This document shows, one piece after another, positions 24,807-33,692 of a stretch of DNA of 64,000 nt (its first letter is position 1; each line of letters opens with the position of its first letter). Made by a program: the position numbers and the translations under genes. The notes under the pieces are model-generated. The model saw only the letters and a program-made list of their open reading frames with translations, was not told the origin of the DNA and ran no database searches. Source of the DNA: Halobacillus sp. A5 (GTDB taxonomy: Bacteria; Bacillota; Bacilli; Bacillales; Halobacillaceae). The stretch covers positions 930,001-994,000 of the forward strand of contig NZ_JAIZEO010000001.1 of NCBI RefSeq assembly GCF_024189315.1. The letters are read 5' to 3'.

Positions 24807-25612
24807 TGTTGGTCGGTTACGTAATTTCGCTTATTAAATACTTCATAATTATTTTCTCTTACTGATGTCAAGATCGCGCGGTACATGTAAGCCGCCCCCT
24901 TCACAGGAGTTCTTGAATATAGAGGGTATTCCGGCAGCGTACTTAAAGCTTTCGCGTAATACGTTTCTGCATCAGAAGCAAGATCTTCCCATAAATCAAC
25001 AAATGCTTGATTTACTGTTCCTTCCACTAAATCTTTAGTAGAGTAATGATACCTTCTTAATAGCTGCCTGGGGAGGTATATCCTATCACGATCAAGGTCT
25101 TCCCCAATATCTCTTAAAATGTTCGTGATCTGCATAGCATAGCCGAGCTCCACAGCACCCTGCCTCAGCTCTTTTTCTTTTCCGGGAGCGATAACCGGGA
25201 GAAGCATTAAACCGACTGTACTGGCTACATGGTAACAATAAGTGAGCAAATCATTTTTGTTTTCTATAGTTGAAGGACGTAAATCCATCCATTGGCCTTG
25301 TATCATTTCCTGAAAAGGAGCGGGATCTATTGTGAATTTCTCAAATACGTCGCTAAGTGCCACCCACCCGGGATGTGGGCTGTTTAATTTTCCTTGAGTA
25401 AATAACTGAAACTCTTCTGCAAAAAAATAAAGTTCTCTTTCAGGATGGTTTCCTTCATCTACTATATCGTCTACACGGCGGCAAAACGTATAGATCGCCC
25501 ATACCGCTTTCTTTTGTTCCTTAGGGAGCAGCGCGAAGGCTGTGGAAAATGTTTTAGAATGCTGATCGATCACCTGCTTACAATAATCATAAGCTGCATT
25601 TATGTCCGTCAT
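24776..25612 (-). CDS. crtM: Dehydrosqualene (C30 phytoene-type) synthase
   Basis: 278 residues, squalene/phytoene synthase family. The two Asp-rich motifs are [10 protein letters not shown] and [16 protein letters not shown]; also [20 protein letters not shown] at the start. It condenses two farnesyl diphosphates head-to-head to the C30 carotenoid backbone (diapophytoene or an apo-8' isomer). The start ATG 25612 is 2 bp from the stop of the upstream desaturase gene, with GAGGTGTG as RBS, so it is translationally coupled. Length is near S. aureus CrtM (287). It is the last gene of the leftward operon. Confidence 0.93.
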   Translation of the reverse strand: MTDINAAYDYCKQVIDQHSKTFSTAFALLPKEQKKAVWAIYTFCRRVDDIVDEGNHPERELYFFAEEFQLFTQGKLNSPHPGWVALSDVFEKFTIDPAPFQEMIQGQWMDLRPSTIENKNDLLTYCYHVASTVGLMLLPVIAPGKEKELRQGAVELGYAMQITNILRDIGEDLDRDRIYLPRQLLRRYHYSTKDLVEGTVNQAFVDLWEDLASDAETYYAKALSTLPEYPLYSRTPVKGAAYMYRAILTSVRENNYEVFNKRNYVTDQQKKQIIAEMQ

Positions 25613-25614
25613 GG

Positions 25615-27096
25615 TTACACACCTCGTTTATAATTATGCCTTTCTGACCTGTCCCTTTGCAAATGATCTGACAACAGCTTCGCCCCCTGCATAACGATTG
25701 GAACTCCTCCTCCAGGGTGTATCGAAGCTCCTACAGCATATAAATTATCGATGGGATAGGGCTGCAGCTGTGGTCTGAAAACACCAGACTGAAACAAGGT
25801 AGGGGCAATTCCAAAGCTCCCGCCGGCAAATAAGCCATCCTGTTCAGCATGCATTGGGTTCCGCACCTTCATCCACTCTATATTCGATCGTAAATCTGGA
25901 AAACCTCGCTGTTCCATTTCATCAATAATAACCTCCACTAATTGATCCTGCTCTTCCCAATTTACTGTACTGCCGGCTGGAACAGGAATGAGTGTATACA
26001 GAACTCCCTTCCCCTTCGGTGCTAAGCTTGAATCAATTAACGATGGGTGAAAAGTATAGAAGGATGGATCTTCCGGTAAAATTTTCTCTGAGAACACTTG
26101 TTTCATGTGACGATCAAAGTTGTTAGACATAAAAAATTGATGCACTGTATTATTAGAGTAATTTTTACTTAATCCCATGTACAAAAGTAAACATCCGGAT
26201 GAAGGGGTATAATTGCGGTTATTTCTTTGGTCGTCGTCAAATAAGCGGTCCATAATAGGGAAATCACCATTTAACACAACTTGATCTATTGGAATCTGCT
26301 TACCGTCCACCTGAATAAACTGCACTTTATCTTGATGGACAGGCAGCTTCTTAACTTCACTGTTCGTATGGACAGCTACATTTCGTTTTACTAATTCATT
26401 CTCTATTAATTCCACTAAATGAGCATAGCCGCCTTTTAAATACCATATTCCATGGGTGTGTTCACTGTAAGATACAAGCGAATACATAGCTGGTGACTGG
26501 TCTGGGTGACCCCCGATATATAAGGTTTGGAGAGTGTAAGCTTCAACTAATCGTTCGTCATTGAAATAACTCCTCATCATCCGCTTAACGTTTTGATACG
26601 TCTTTAACTTAATTAGAGTCTGGATGTTTTTTCTTGTGAAAAAGGATTTTTTATTTACAAATGAACGGTCAAGAAAATGCTCTTTCCCTTGAAGAAAACG
26701 AATTTTCATGTCTTTCAGGAAACGCTTATAGCCTTCTACATTCCCTGGAAACTTCTTCTCCAATTCTTCAATCTGCTTTTCCTGATCAGCATATTTAGTA
26801 AATGTTGTTCCATCCTTGAAATGAAGGTGATAAAGAGGGTCGCACAGCTGGATCGGAATATCGCCGCGGCTCATTCCTCCCTCTTCAAGAATTTCAAGCA
26901 GCATGTCCGGCAGAAGAATAATCGTCGGTCCCTGATCAATTTTAAAACCCTCATGTCTCTCATACTTTAAGCGGCCGCCTAGTTCAGAGTTTTTTTCGTA
27001 AATTGAAATCTTATGAGTGCCTTTATTTGATAAAAGTAAAGCCGTAACTAATCCTCCAATTCCACCGCCTACGATCGCTAGATGGGGCTTTGTCAT
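25615..27096 (-). CDS. CrtN-family carotenoid desaturase paralog
   Basis: 493 residues, FAD-dependent. N-terminal [55 protein letters not shown], and C-terminal [19 protein letters not shown]...[19 protein letters not shown]. The TLYIG and 'APTL-QS-RPQ' stretches are like S. aureus CrtN, while overall it is a separate paralog from the gene at 27093. Possible roles are a second desaturase, a 3,4-desaturase, or the terminal oxidase CrtNc-type. It overlaps the upstream crtN by ATGA, so both are made together. Confidence 0.8.
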   Translation of the reverse strand: MTKPHLAIVGGGIGGLVTALLLSNKGTHKISIYEKNSELGGRLKYERHEGFKIDQGPTIILLPDMLLEILEEGGMSRGDIPIQLCDPLYHLHFKDGTTFTKYADQEKQIEELEKKFPGNVEGYKRFLKDMKIRFLQGKEHFLDRSFVNKKSFFTRKNIQTLIKLKTYQNVKRMMRSYFNDERLVEAYTLQTLYIGGHPDQSPAMYSLVSYSEHTHGIWYLKGGYAHLVELIENELVKRNVAVHTNSEVKKLPVHQDKVQFIQVDGKQIPIDQVVLNGDFPIMDRLFDDDQRNNRNYTPSSGCLLLYMGLSKNYSNNTVHQFFMSNNFDRHMKQVFSEKILPEDPSFYTFHPSLIDSSLAPKGKGVLYTLIPVPAGSTVNWEEQDQLVEVIIDEMEQRGFPDLRSNIEWMKVRNPMHAEQDGLFAGGSFGIAPTLFQSGVFRPQLQPYPIDNLYAVGASIHPGGGVPIVMQGAKLLSDHLQRDRSERHNYKRGV

Positions 27097-28577
27097 TGAA
27101 CACCCTCCTCTTCATTAAGCCAATTTGTCGTGATCCTGGCCGACTCCAGGATTGTAGGAAGTCCGCTCCCGGGGTGTGTGCCGCCGCCTACAATCCAGCA
27201 GTTGTTTAATTCTTCAAACCGGTTATGAGGACGGAAATACATCATTTGTGAAAGCTGGTGTCCCATGCTGAACGTCGCCCCTTTGTGAACAAAGTGATCT
27301 ACTTCCCACTGCTTTGGAGTCAGAACTTTTTCCTCGACGATATGAGACTTTAAATCATGAAATCCAGTTTTCTCTTCCACTTCATTCAGAATCAAATGCT
27401 TAAACTGCTCTTGTTTGTCCTCCCAGTCAATATCTGAGTAGTTGTTAGGTACAGGAGCTAATATATAAAGGGCCGAGTGACCTTCTGGAGCTAATGTAGG
27501 ATCTGTCACACTGGCATTGTGAATGTAAATGGATGGTTCCTTAGAGAGTACCAGGTCTTTCGTCATTTCTTCTACATTCTTCTTATAATCTTCAGCAAAC
27601 AAGATCGTATGGTGAGGCATATCGTAGAGCTTATCCGCTCCGATATAGATCATAAAAGTGGAACATGAATATTTCTTTTTATCGAGTTTGGACTCATTAT
27701 ATTTCTTTAATACACCATCTTTAACAAATTTGTTCATGGCATGTGCAAAATCAGCATTTACAATCACCTCATCAGCAAAAACAGTTTCTCCGGATTCCAG
27801 AGCAATTGAAGTAATATTCTTACCGTCTATATTAAATTCTTTAACTCCCTCGTTAAGATGAATAGCTCCCCCGTGTTCTTCTACTACCTCAGCCATAGCC
27901 TTCGATAGTTGATTTACTCCGCCAACCGGATGGAACACGCCGTATTCATGCTCCATATAGGATAATATCGAAAAAGCACCCGGGCATTCCCACGGTGACA
28001 TCCCCAAATATTTTGCTTGGAACGAAAAGGCAATTTTTAATTTTTCATCTGAAAAATACTTAGAGAGTACATCATAGACTGATTTACCAAGAGAAAGCTG
28101 CGGAAGTGCTTTTACTGCACGAAGGCTCACATAATCTCTAAGCCGGTTGTGCCTTGTTTGAAGCAGTGGCATGAGCGCGTTCATTTTTTTACGTGTATCC
28201 TTCATGAAATCAAGATATCCCTGTTCATTCCCAGGAAAATGCTTTACTATTTCCTGGATCATTTTACGTTCATCACGATACATCGGGACTCTGGTGTCTG
28301 AGAACTGCAGCTCATACATGGGAGAAAGCTCGACTAAATCTAAATAATCATGGACATTTCGATTGGAACTCGCAAAAATTTCCTCCACGATGTGAGGCAT
28401 ACTTAAGAATGTAGGACCTATATCAAATGTATAAGGACCTAGACTCAGGCGGCCGTTTCTTCCTCCCACGTAGGGCTGCTTTTCAAATACATGTACTTCA
28501 TGTCCCTGGCTCGAAAGCATCATGGCAGCTGCAAGTCCACCAGGTCCAGCTCCTGCAATTGCTATTTTTCTTGGCAT
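27093..28577 (-). CDS. crtN: Diapophytoene desaturase, CrtN-like
   Basis: 494 residues, phytoene-desaturase family. IAIAGAGPGGLAAAMMLSSQGHEV is the FAD motif. YSCSTFMIYIGAD, HHTILFAEDYKKNVEE, PSIYIHNASVTDPTLAPEGH and WIVGGGTHPGSGLPTI follow CrtN/CrtI patterns closely (S. aureus CrtN has YSCSAFLMYIGID). It introduces conjugated double bonds into the C30 backbone. Start ATG 28577 with CAGGAG about 12 bp upstream. First gene of the leftward operon crtN - crtN paralog - crtM. Its promoter overlaps three 11-bp-spaced repeats described at 28592-28642. Confidence 0.87.
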   Translation of the reverse strand: MPRKIAIAGAGPGGLAAAMMLSSQGHEVHVFEKQPYVGGRNGRLSLGPYTFDIGPTFLSMPHIVEEIFASSNRNVHDYLDLVELSPMYELQFSDTRVPMYRDERKMIQEIVKHFPGNEQGYLDFMKDTRKKMNALMPLLQTRHNRLRDYVSLRAVKALPQLSLGKSVYDVLSKYFSDEKLKIAFSFQAKYLGMSPWECPGAFSILSYMEHEYGVFHPVGGVNQLSKAMAEVVEEHGGAIHLNEGVKEFNIDGKNITSIALESGETVFADEVIVNADFAHAMNKFVKDGVLKKYNESKLDKKKYSCSTFMIYIGADKLYDMPHHTILFAEDYKKNVEEMTKDLVLSKEPSIYIHNASVTDPTLAPEGHSALYILAPVPNNYSDIDWEDKQEQFKHLILNEVEEKTGFHDLKSHIVEEKVLTPKQWEVDHFVHKGATFSMGHQLSQMMYFRPHNRFEELNNCWIVGGGTHPGSGLPTILESARITTNWLNEEEGVQ

Positions 28578-28591
28578 AAGGCGTCCAACTC

Positions 28592-28642
28592 CTGTACAAA
28601 ACTTATACAAAAAGTATACAAACTTCCATTACCCTATTTCAA
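28592..28642 (-). promoter_or_regulatory. crtN promoter with CarH/LitR-like operator
   Basis: Minus strand: -35 TTGAAA (28642-28637), 18-bp spacer, -10 TATACT (28618-28613). From the spacer end through the -10 to the RBS run three direct repeats, TTGTATAC (28621-28614), TTGTATAA (28610-28603) and TTGTACAG (28599-28592), spaced exactly 11 bp. The described CarH operator is built of 11-bp direct repeats of nTnTACAn; the third repeat fits fully, the others with one change. A bound repressor would cover the -10 and the start site. Single TTGTACA copies occur at 20674-20681 and 28740-28747. Confidence 0.65.
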
Positions 28643-28772
28643 CGGCAAATACTCATTGAATGTGCTGAACAATATGTATTGCCTAACCATTCCCTTTGCT
28701 ATGTAGTCTTAACCTGCAGCAGTCATAGTTCTTTTTAATTTGTACAAGCTAAACTCAAGGAGGAAAATTATT

Positions 28773-28979
28773 ATGAACAATCAACGCATATCATCTATAC
28801 ATGATCAAACACGTACCGCGCTTTTATACACCGAGGTACAGGAAGAACATATTAATCACTGGCACTATGAGCTTGAAAATGAATACAATGAGATCCATCA
28901 GGCACTCGAACACGGTCTAAACCGCCCTTGTAAAATAGTCACCATATCGATTTATTCTTTTATTAATTCATTCGATTAA
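28773..28979 (+). CDS. Small protein of unknown function (68 aa)
   Basis: MNNQRISSIHDQTRTALLYT, a His/Glu-rich middle (EEHINHWHYELENEYNEIHQ) and a hydrophobic end KIVTISIYSFINSFD. CAAGGAGG lies 8 bp before ATG 28773, a strong site, so translation is likely. No family recognised. The abrupt change to a hydrophobic C-terminus could mean a frameshifted or truncated end. Confidence 0.5.
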   Translation: MNNQRISSIHDQTRTALLYTEVQEEHINHWHYELENEYNEIHQALEHGLNRPCKIVTISIYSFINSFD

Positions 28980-29049
28980 AACTGGGTATATGACCATACC
29001 TCCTCCATATGCCCGCATAGGCTATAAAGGTAATCATTCAGGAGGTGAG

Positions 29050-29205
29050 ATGATGTACGAAAACAGTCCTTACGCAAATAGTCCTTATGCAAACAGCCCA
29101 TACGGCGGTTACGGACGCAGATGTCCTAGACCCGGAAGCAGCTTTGCGTTAATCGTCGTGTTGTTCATTCTACTAATCATCGTAGGTGCAGCATTCTACT
29201 GCTAA
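29050..29205 (+). CDS. YjcZ-family small membrane protein
   Basis: 51 residues: MMYENSPYANSPYANSPYGG, then GYGRRCPRPG and a C-terminal membrane helix SFALIVVLFILLIIVGAAFYC. The Tyr/Gly/Asn-rich head and FALIVVLFILLIIVG tail are typical of YjcZ-type (sporulation-linked) short proteins. AGGAGGTGAG directly upstream fixes ATG 29050 (or 29053). The head contains a tripled SPYAN unit. A second member is cut by the right window edge (63918). Confidence 0.83.
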   Translation: MMYENSPYANSPYANSPYGGYGRRCPRPGSSFALIVVLFILLIIVGAAFYC

Positions 29206-29221
29206 TTCAATAATTTTTGTA

Positions 29222-29261
29222 AAAAAAACAGCTGTCTCCACTAACAGGAGACAGCTGTTTG
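29222..29261. terminator. Bidirectional terminator
   Basis: CAGCTGTCTCC / GGAGACAGCTG stem (29229-29257) with a long A run on the left and TTT on the right; serves the yjcZ-like gene and the leftward ktrB gene. Confidence 0.85.
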
Positions 29262-29262
29262 A

Positions 29263-30621
29263 CTATCCAATAAGGATTCTTTCTTTAGGAAAATGATATT
29301 TTGATTTTTTGCGGTCATTGTGAAAGCTGAATAAAAAGGTCAATATACCGATCCTGCCTATAAACATTAAAATCATTATTAACACTTTGGCAAAACTTGT
29401 CAGCTCCGGAGTAATTCCCAGCGATAAGCCTACCGTTCCAAACGCAGAACATACTTCAAATATAATTTCGTTTAATGAAAAATCCTCCGTAATGGATAGC
29501 GCCAGAATCGCCAGGAACACCGTAAATAACGCCATAATCGTAACCACCACTGCTCTATTTAAATCCTCATGGTGGATTTCTCTTCTAAACACCCGGATGT
29601 TATTCTCCCCTCGGGCAAAGGTCAAAATAAATATAACAACTAAGGCGAATGTTGTCGTTCGTATGCCTCCGCCTACACTGCTCGGCGATGCGCCTATAAA
29701 CATAAGTGAGGACATAAACACATGGGTATGTTCAGCAAAATCTCCTACGTCCAATGTAGAAAGGCCGCCACTGCGTGTTGTAACGGATTGAAATAGGGAG
29801 TAGAAAAAAATTTCGTGCCAATTTTTATCAGCAAAGAAATGATTAGACTCCAACAGAGCAATCATAATAGCACCGAAGATAATAAGTGCAAAGAAAGTAA
29901 ACGAGGTCAGCTTTGCAAATAATGAGAATTGAATAGTCTGAATATCCTTATTGTTGAACAAATATTGTTTAACTTCTATTAATACAGGAAAACCTATGGC
30001 ACCTGCCACAATGAGAATCATATTAATAAATTGCACAAAATAGTCATTACTAAAAGGCGTAAGCGAACTCCCGGTAATGTCGAAACCTCCGTTTGTCATT
30101 GCACTGATCGCCCCAAAGAAACCTTGTAGATACGCTTCGCCAGGCCCATAATACTGTAAGAAGTAAGTACCTAATGTTAAAAAACCAATAAACTCTATAA
30201 TTAATACAACGACCACAATCTGCTTAACCATTCTCACCATACCCTGGAAGGACGTTTGGTTCTGGTCAGTCATAATCAATCGGCGTTCTTTCAACCCAAT
30301 TTTCTTACCTAATACCAGCCAGATCATAGTACCTACGGTCATTACACCTATTCCGCCAAATTGAAGAACAAAGGCAAGAATAAAATAACCCTGCACACTA
30401 AAGGTTTCTGAGATAGGTACTGTAGTTAACCCTGTTACACTAACTGCGCTTACAGCCGTAAACAAAATGTCGATAAATGATAGTTCTACGCCAGGCCTGT
30501 GGGCTATAGGCAGAGCAATCAATATGGATGAAATCGTAACGGCAAATAAGTAAAACAGCGCAATCATTTGAAACGGAGATAATTCATTGATCCATCTCCA
30601 TTTTCGCTTTCTCACCCACAT
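29263..30621 (-). CDS. K+ channel subunit, KtrB/TrkH family (paralog 1)
   Basis: 452 residues with the four-fold M1-P-M2 repeat of K+ transporters. The four pore loops with their filter glycines are AVSAVSVTGLTT, AISAMTNGGFDITG, FQSVTTRSGGLST and CSAFGTVGLSLG. Predicted Na+-dependent or passive K+ uptake when paired with a KtrA/KtrC-type cytosolic ring, which is not encoded nearby. Start ATG 30621 has AAGGGG 9 bp upstream. A second paralog lies at 31180, with ywpF between them. High K+ demand suits a halophile, and DarB (8254) senses K+-linked c-di-AMP. Confidence 0.9.
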   Translation of the reverse strand: MWVRKRKWRWINELSPFQMIALFYLFAVTISSILIALPIAHRPGVELSFIDILFTAVSAVSVTGLTTVPISETFSVQGYFILAFVLQFGGIGVMTVGTMIWLVLGKKIGLKERRLIMTDQNQTSFQGMVRMVKQIVVVVLIIEFIGFLTLGTYFLQYYGPGEAYLQGFFGAISAMTNGGFDITGSSLTPFSNDYFVQFINMILIVAGAIGFPVLIEVKQYLFNNKDIQTIQFSLFAKLTSFTFFALIIFGAIMIALLESNHFFADKNWHEIFFYSLFQSVTTRSGGLSTLDVGDFAEHTHVFMSSLMFIGASPSSVGGGIRTTTFALVVIFILTFARGENNIRVFRREIHHEDLNRAVVVTIMALFTVFLAILALSITEDFSLNEIIFEVCSAFGTVGLSLGITPELTSFAKVLIMILMFIGRIGILTFLFSFHNDRKKSKYHFPKERILIG

Positions 30622-30663
30622 ATACACACAAGCCCCTTCTACTCTCTATTATGTAAGACGAAG

Positions 30664-31089
30664 CTAAGAACCGGACTCCTCGCCTCTTCTCTTAAATTCT
30701 TCTAATAAATCTTCTCCCTGATAGCCCTCGTCAAGAAGAGTTTTGAGTACTTTCTCGATATTTTCCCTCTGGCGGTCAACCATGGTGCCCATAAAGATAA
30801 CATTCATGTCTTCTCCAATTTTATTCATATCAATTACTTTCGCCAAGAAGGTCGCTGGCTGATTACTTTTCTTAGTAATTTTCACCTGAATCAGCAGTTC
30901 TTCTGAATTTGTGAGAATTTCATGAAAATAGCCCTCGTACAGTTTTTCTACAAAAGCTTCTACTACCCAGCGGCCCCGGTCATCTTCCCGGTTAATAATG
31001 AGACCATCATTTAATTTGATACGGCGCTGAGTGATATCTTCATTCTTCTCTTCTACTATATCCAGGGAAACAAGTTTAAATGTTTTCAT
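30664..31089 (-). CDS. ywpF: YwpF-family protein
   Basis: 141 residues: MKTFKLVSLDIVEEKNEDIT, NDGLIINREDDRGRWVVEAF, LLIQVKITKKSNQPATFLAKV and GYQGEDLLEEFKRR. This is the pattern of B. subtilis YwpF (136 aa), whose function is unknown. Start ATG 31089 is in frame with a GGAG 4 bp and CGGAGG 12 bp upstream. It sits between two KtrB paralogs, all leftward; the pairing with K+ channels is not something I know from B. subtilis. Confidence 0.82.
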   Translation of the reverse strand: MKTFKLVSLDIVEEKNEDITQRRIKLNDGLIINREDDRGRWVVEAFVEKLYEGYFHEILTNSEELLIQVKITKKSNQPATFLAKVIDMNKIGEDMNVIFMGTMVDRQRENIEKVLKTLLDEGYQGEDLLEEFKRRGEESGS

Positions 31090-31143
31090 TACTCCTGGCA
31101 CCTCCGATTGGAATTCTATCATTATTATAGAGGACGAAAGCAA

Positions 31144-31171
31144 ATAGAGCAAAAAGGTTCATTTGCTCTAT
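31144..31171 (-). terminator. Hairpin after second ktrB gene
   Basis: ATAGAGCAAA / TTTGCTCTAT stem, followed on the minus strand by TTGCTTTCG. Weak U-tract; possibly a partial terminator before ywpF. Confidence 0.5.
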
Positions 31172-31179
31172 CTCCGCCA

Positions 31180-32547
31180 TCAGCCGATAATCATTGGTTC
31201 CTTTGGATAGTGATAATTTTCTTTTCTTACTTTCCCTCTTATAATAAATAGAAATGAGAATATGCCAATTCGGCCGATAAACATGAGGGAAATGATAATA
31301 ATTTTGCCAGCTGTCTCTAATTCTGAAGTAATCCCCATGGATAAACCTGTCGTACCAAAAGCAGAACAAGCTTCAAAAGACAGTTCAAGCAGGGAGAACT
31401 GAGGCTCAAAATAATTCAATAAAATAATAGCTGCGCCTGTTATCGTAACAGCTGTGTTAATGACTATGAAAGATCGGAATATATCATCGGGATCTATTTC
31501 TCTTCTAAAGACTCTTACGTTTTTCTTTCCCCTGGCATAAGCAATAACGCTAAGCAGAGTAATGGCGAATGTAGTCGTTCTGATTCCTCCTCCCACACTG
31601 CTTGGAGAGGCACCAATAAACATTAGTACACAAATAACAAGCAAGGTAGGCGAGCTGAAATCACTTACGTCCATAGTGGCAAGACCGCCGTTCCTCGTAG
31701 TGACGGACTGAAACAGTGAATAAAAGAAAGCTTCATGCCAGGACATTCCTTGAAAAAAATGATTCCTATCAAGAATATAAATAAGGATGGCCCCAATAAC
31801 CACCAATGCCCCAAAAGTAATAGAAGTTAATTTAGCAAATAATGAGAAATTAATATAAGCATTCTTTTTCTTCGTAAGGTAATCTTTTACCTCAATAAGA
31901 ACAGGAAAACCTATTGCACCTAAAGTAAGCAGTAAAATATTTATAAATTGGACAAAGTAATCATCACTGAACATTTCCAGAGATGTACCGGTTATATCAA
32001 ACCCTGCATTAGTTGTCGCACTTATTGACGCAAACATTCCCTGGACAAATGCCTCTCCAAGAGTTGGAAAATATTGCGTGAAATACACACCTAATATAAC
32101 AGCACCGACAGCTTCAATTAGGAGAATTAATAATAAAATCTGCCTGATCAGCTTCACCATGCCGGAAAACGTATTTCGATTCTGGTCGGTTTTAATCAAC
32201 TCTCTCCTCTTTAAACCAATTTTCTTTCCAAGCATCAGCCAGATAAATGTACCTAATGTCATTACTCCAATTCCTCCGAATTGCAGAATGAACATCAATA
32301 CGAAATAACCTGCTGTGTTGAATGTATCAGCAGTGGAAAAGACGCTTAATCCAGTTACGCTTACCGCACTTACGGCAGTAAACAATATGTCGATAAACCC
32401 TAACTCAACTCCCCCTCTATGTAAAAAAGGGAGACTGATTAACAACGTAGAAACCAATACAGCAGTAAAGTAAAATAATACGATTACTTGAAATGGAGTG
32501 AGGCGGTTAAAAAATTTTGTGAAGCTTTTTTTATATGTTGGTACCAT
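31180..32547 (-). CDS. K+ channel subunit, KtrB/TrkH family (paralog 2)
   Basis: 455 residues, co-linear with the protein at 29263 and clearly a paralog (shared DILFTAVSAVSVTGLS, FGGIGVMTLGTFIWLMLGKK, MFIGASPSSVGGGIRTTTFA). Pore loops: AVSAVSVTGLSV, SISATTNAGFDITG, FQSVTTRNGGLAT and CSAFGTTGLSMG. The differences are spread along the protein, so duplication is old. RBS AAGGAG is close upstream of ATG 32547. A ring subunit (KtrA/C) must come from elsewhere. Two adjacent KtrB copies may differ in affinity or ion coupling. Confidence 0.9.
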   Translation of the reverse strand: MVPTYKKSFTKFFNRLTPFQVIVLFYFTAVLVSTLLISLPFLHRGGVELGFIDILFTAVSAVSVTGLSVFSTADTFNTAGYFVLMFILQFGGIGVMTLGTFIWLMLGKKIGLKRRELIKTDQNRNTFSGMVKLIRQILLLILLIEAVGAVILGVYFTQYFPTLGEAFVQGMFASISATTNAGFDITGTSLEMFSDDYFVQFINILLLTLGAIGFPVLIEVKDYLTKKKNAYINFSLFAKLTSITFGALVVIGAILIYILDRNHFFQGMSWHEAFFYSLFQSVTTRNGGLATMDVSDFSSPTLLVICVLMFIGASPSSVGGGIRTTTFAITLLSVIAYARGKKNVRVFRREIDPDDIFRSFIVINTAVTITGAAIILLNYFEPQFSLLELSFEACSAFGTTGLSMGITSELETAGKIIIISLMFIGRIGIFSFLFIIRGKVRKENYHYPKEPMIIG

Positions 32548-32630
32548 AATGGAACTCCTTAGAAAGCATCGGTTAGATTACACAATCATTATATGGATTT
32601 TATAAGTTTTTAATAGTTTTGACAAGACAA

Positions 32631-32658
32631 AAACGGACTCTTGTTTAAAGAGCCCGTT
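32631..32658 (-). terminator. Terminator after moaA
   Basis: AACGG(A)CTCTT / AAGAG(C)CCGTT imperfect stem; on the minus strand followed by TTTTTGTC. Confidence 0.7.
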
Positions 32659-32661
32659 CAT

Positions 32662-33672
32662 TTATCCCCCGATATAGGACATTTCAATTTTTTTCTTAAC
32701 CGGTTTTCCATTTTTCCGATCAATAGAATACTGATCATCCCGTTTTGTCCAAATTTGAATCAGCCTTGAGATGATTGCTTCATCAGGTTCGTCATCACGA
32801 AGCATCGTGCGAATATCATAGCCCTCGGAAGCAAATAAACAAGTGAATAAATGCCCGTCTGCTGAGAGGCGGACTCTGGTACATGTACTGCAGAAAGCAT
32901 CTGTAACTGAAGATATGACACCAATCTCAGCAGAGCCGTCTTCATACTGATAACGGTTAGCGACTTCTCCATAGTACTCGGGATCAACTGGTTTTAATGG
33001 CATTTCAGCATTAATGAGTTCGATGATTTCTTTCTTCGGTACAACCGTCTCCATATTCCATCCATTATGATTGCCCACATCCATAAATTCAATAAAACGC
33101 AGGGTATCACCGGTTTCTTTAAAATACCGGGCCATAGGGAGAATTTGGCTTTCATTCATACCTTTTTTAACTACCATATTTATTTTAATGGGCAGTCCTG
33201 CTTCTCTGGCAGCTTCAATTCCTTTAAGAACGGGCTTAGTTTTTATTCCACGACCATTAGTTTGTTTAAATATTTCATCTTCTATGGCATCTAAGCTTAT
33301 GTTAACCCGATCAAGGCCGGCCTGCTTTAACTTTTCGGCCTGACGTACAAGGAAGACGGCGTTAGTTGTAATAGCTACATCTTTGATCCCTTCCACTTGT
33401 TTAATTCTTGCTACAAGCTGATCGATGTTTTTTCTCATCAGGGGCTCTCCCCCTGTTATTCGGACTTTTTCTGTGCCGAATTGAGCGAATATTTTAACGA
33501 GGCGGATGATTTCATCGAAGCTCAGCAGCTCTGACTCCGGCATAAATCGATAATCATCCCCAAATATTTCGGCCGGCATACAATAGGTGCAGCGGAAGTT
33601 GCATTGATCGATGACCGATATGCGCAAGTCTTTCATCGGGCGGTCATGTTGGTCTAAGACATAATCAACCAT
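32662..33672 (-). CDS. moaA: GTP 3',8-cyclase MoaA
   Basis: 336 residues. Radical-SAM cluster motif CNFRCTYC at about 24-31, [11 protein letters not shown], and the second 4Fe-4S site [18 protein letters not shown] near 260-277, then a C-terminal tail ending [11 protein letters not shown] (the Gly-Gly end that enters the active site in MoaA is present). It makes 3',8-cyclo-GTP, the first step of molybdenum cofactor synthesis. It follows moeA by 20 bp. The cofactor's likely user in this window is the FDH-like enzyme at 50549. Confidence 0.95.
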   Translation of the reverse strand: MVDYVLDQHDRPMKDLRISVIDQCNFRCTYCMPAEIFGDDYRFMPESELLSFDEIIRLVKIFAQFGTEKVRITGGEPLMRKNIDQLVARIKQVEGIKDVAITTNAVFLVRQAEKLKQAGLDRVNISLDAIEDEIFKQTNGRGIKTKPVLKGIEAAREAGLPIKINMVVKKGMNESQILPMARYFKETGDTLRFIEFMDVGNHNGWNMETVVPKKEIIELINAEMPLKPVDPEYYGEVANRYQYEDGSAEIGVISSVTDAFCSTCTRVRLSADGHLFTCLFASEGYDIRTMLRDDEPDEAIISRLIQIWTKRDDQYSIDRKNGKPVKKKIEMSYIGG

Positions 33673-33692
33673 AGATCACGTTCCCCTTTCTC

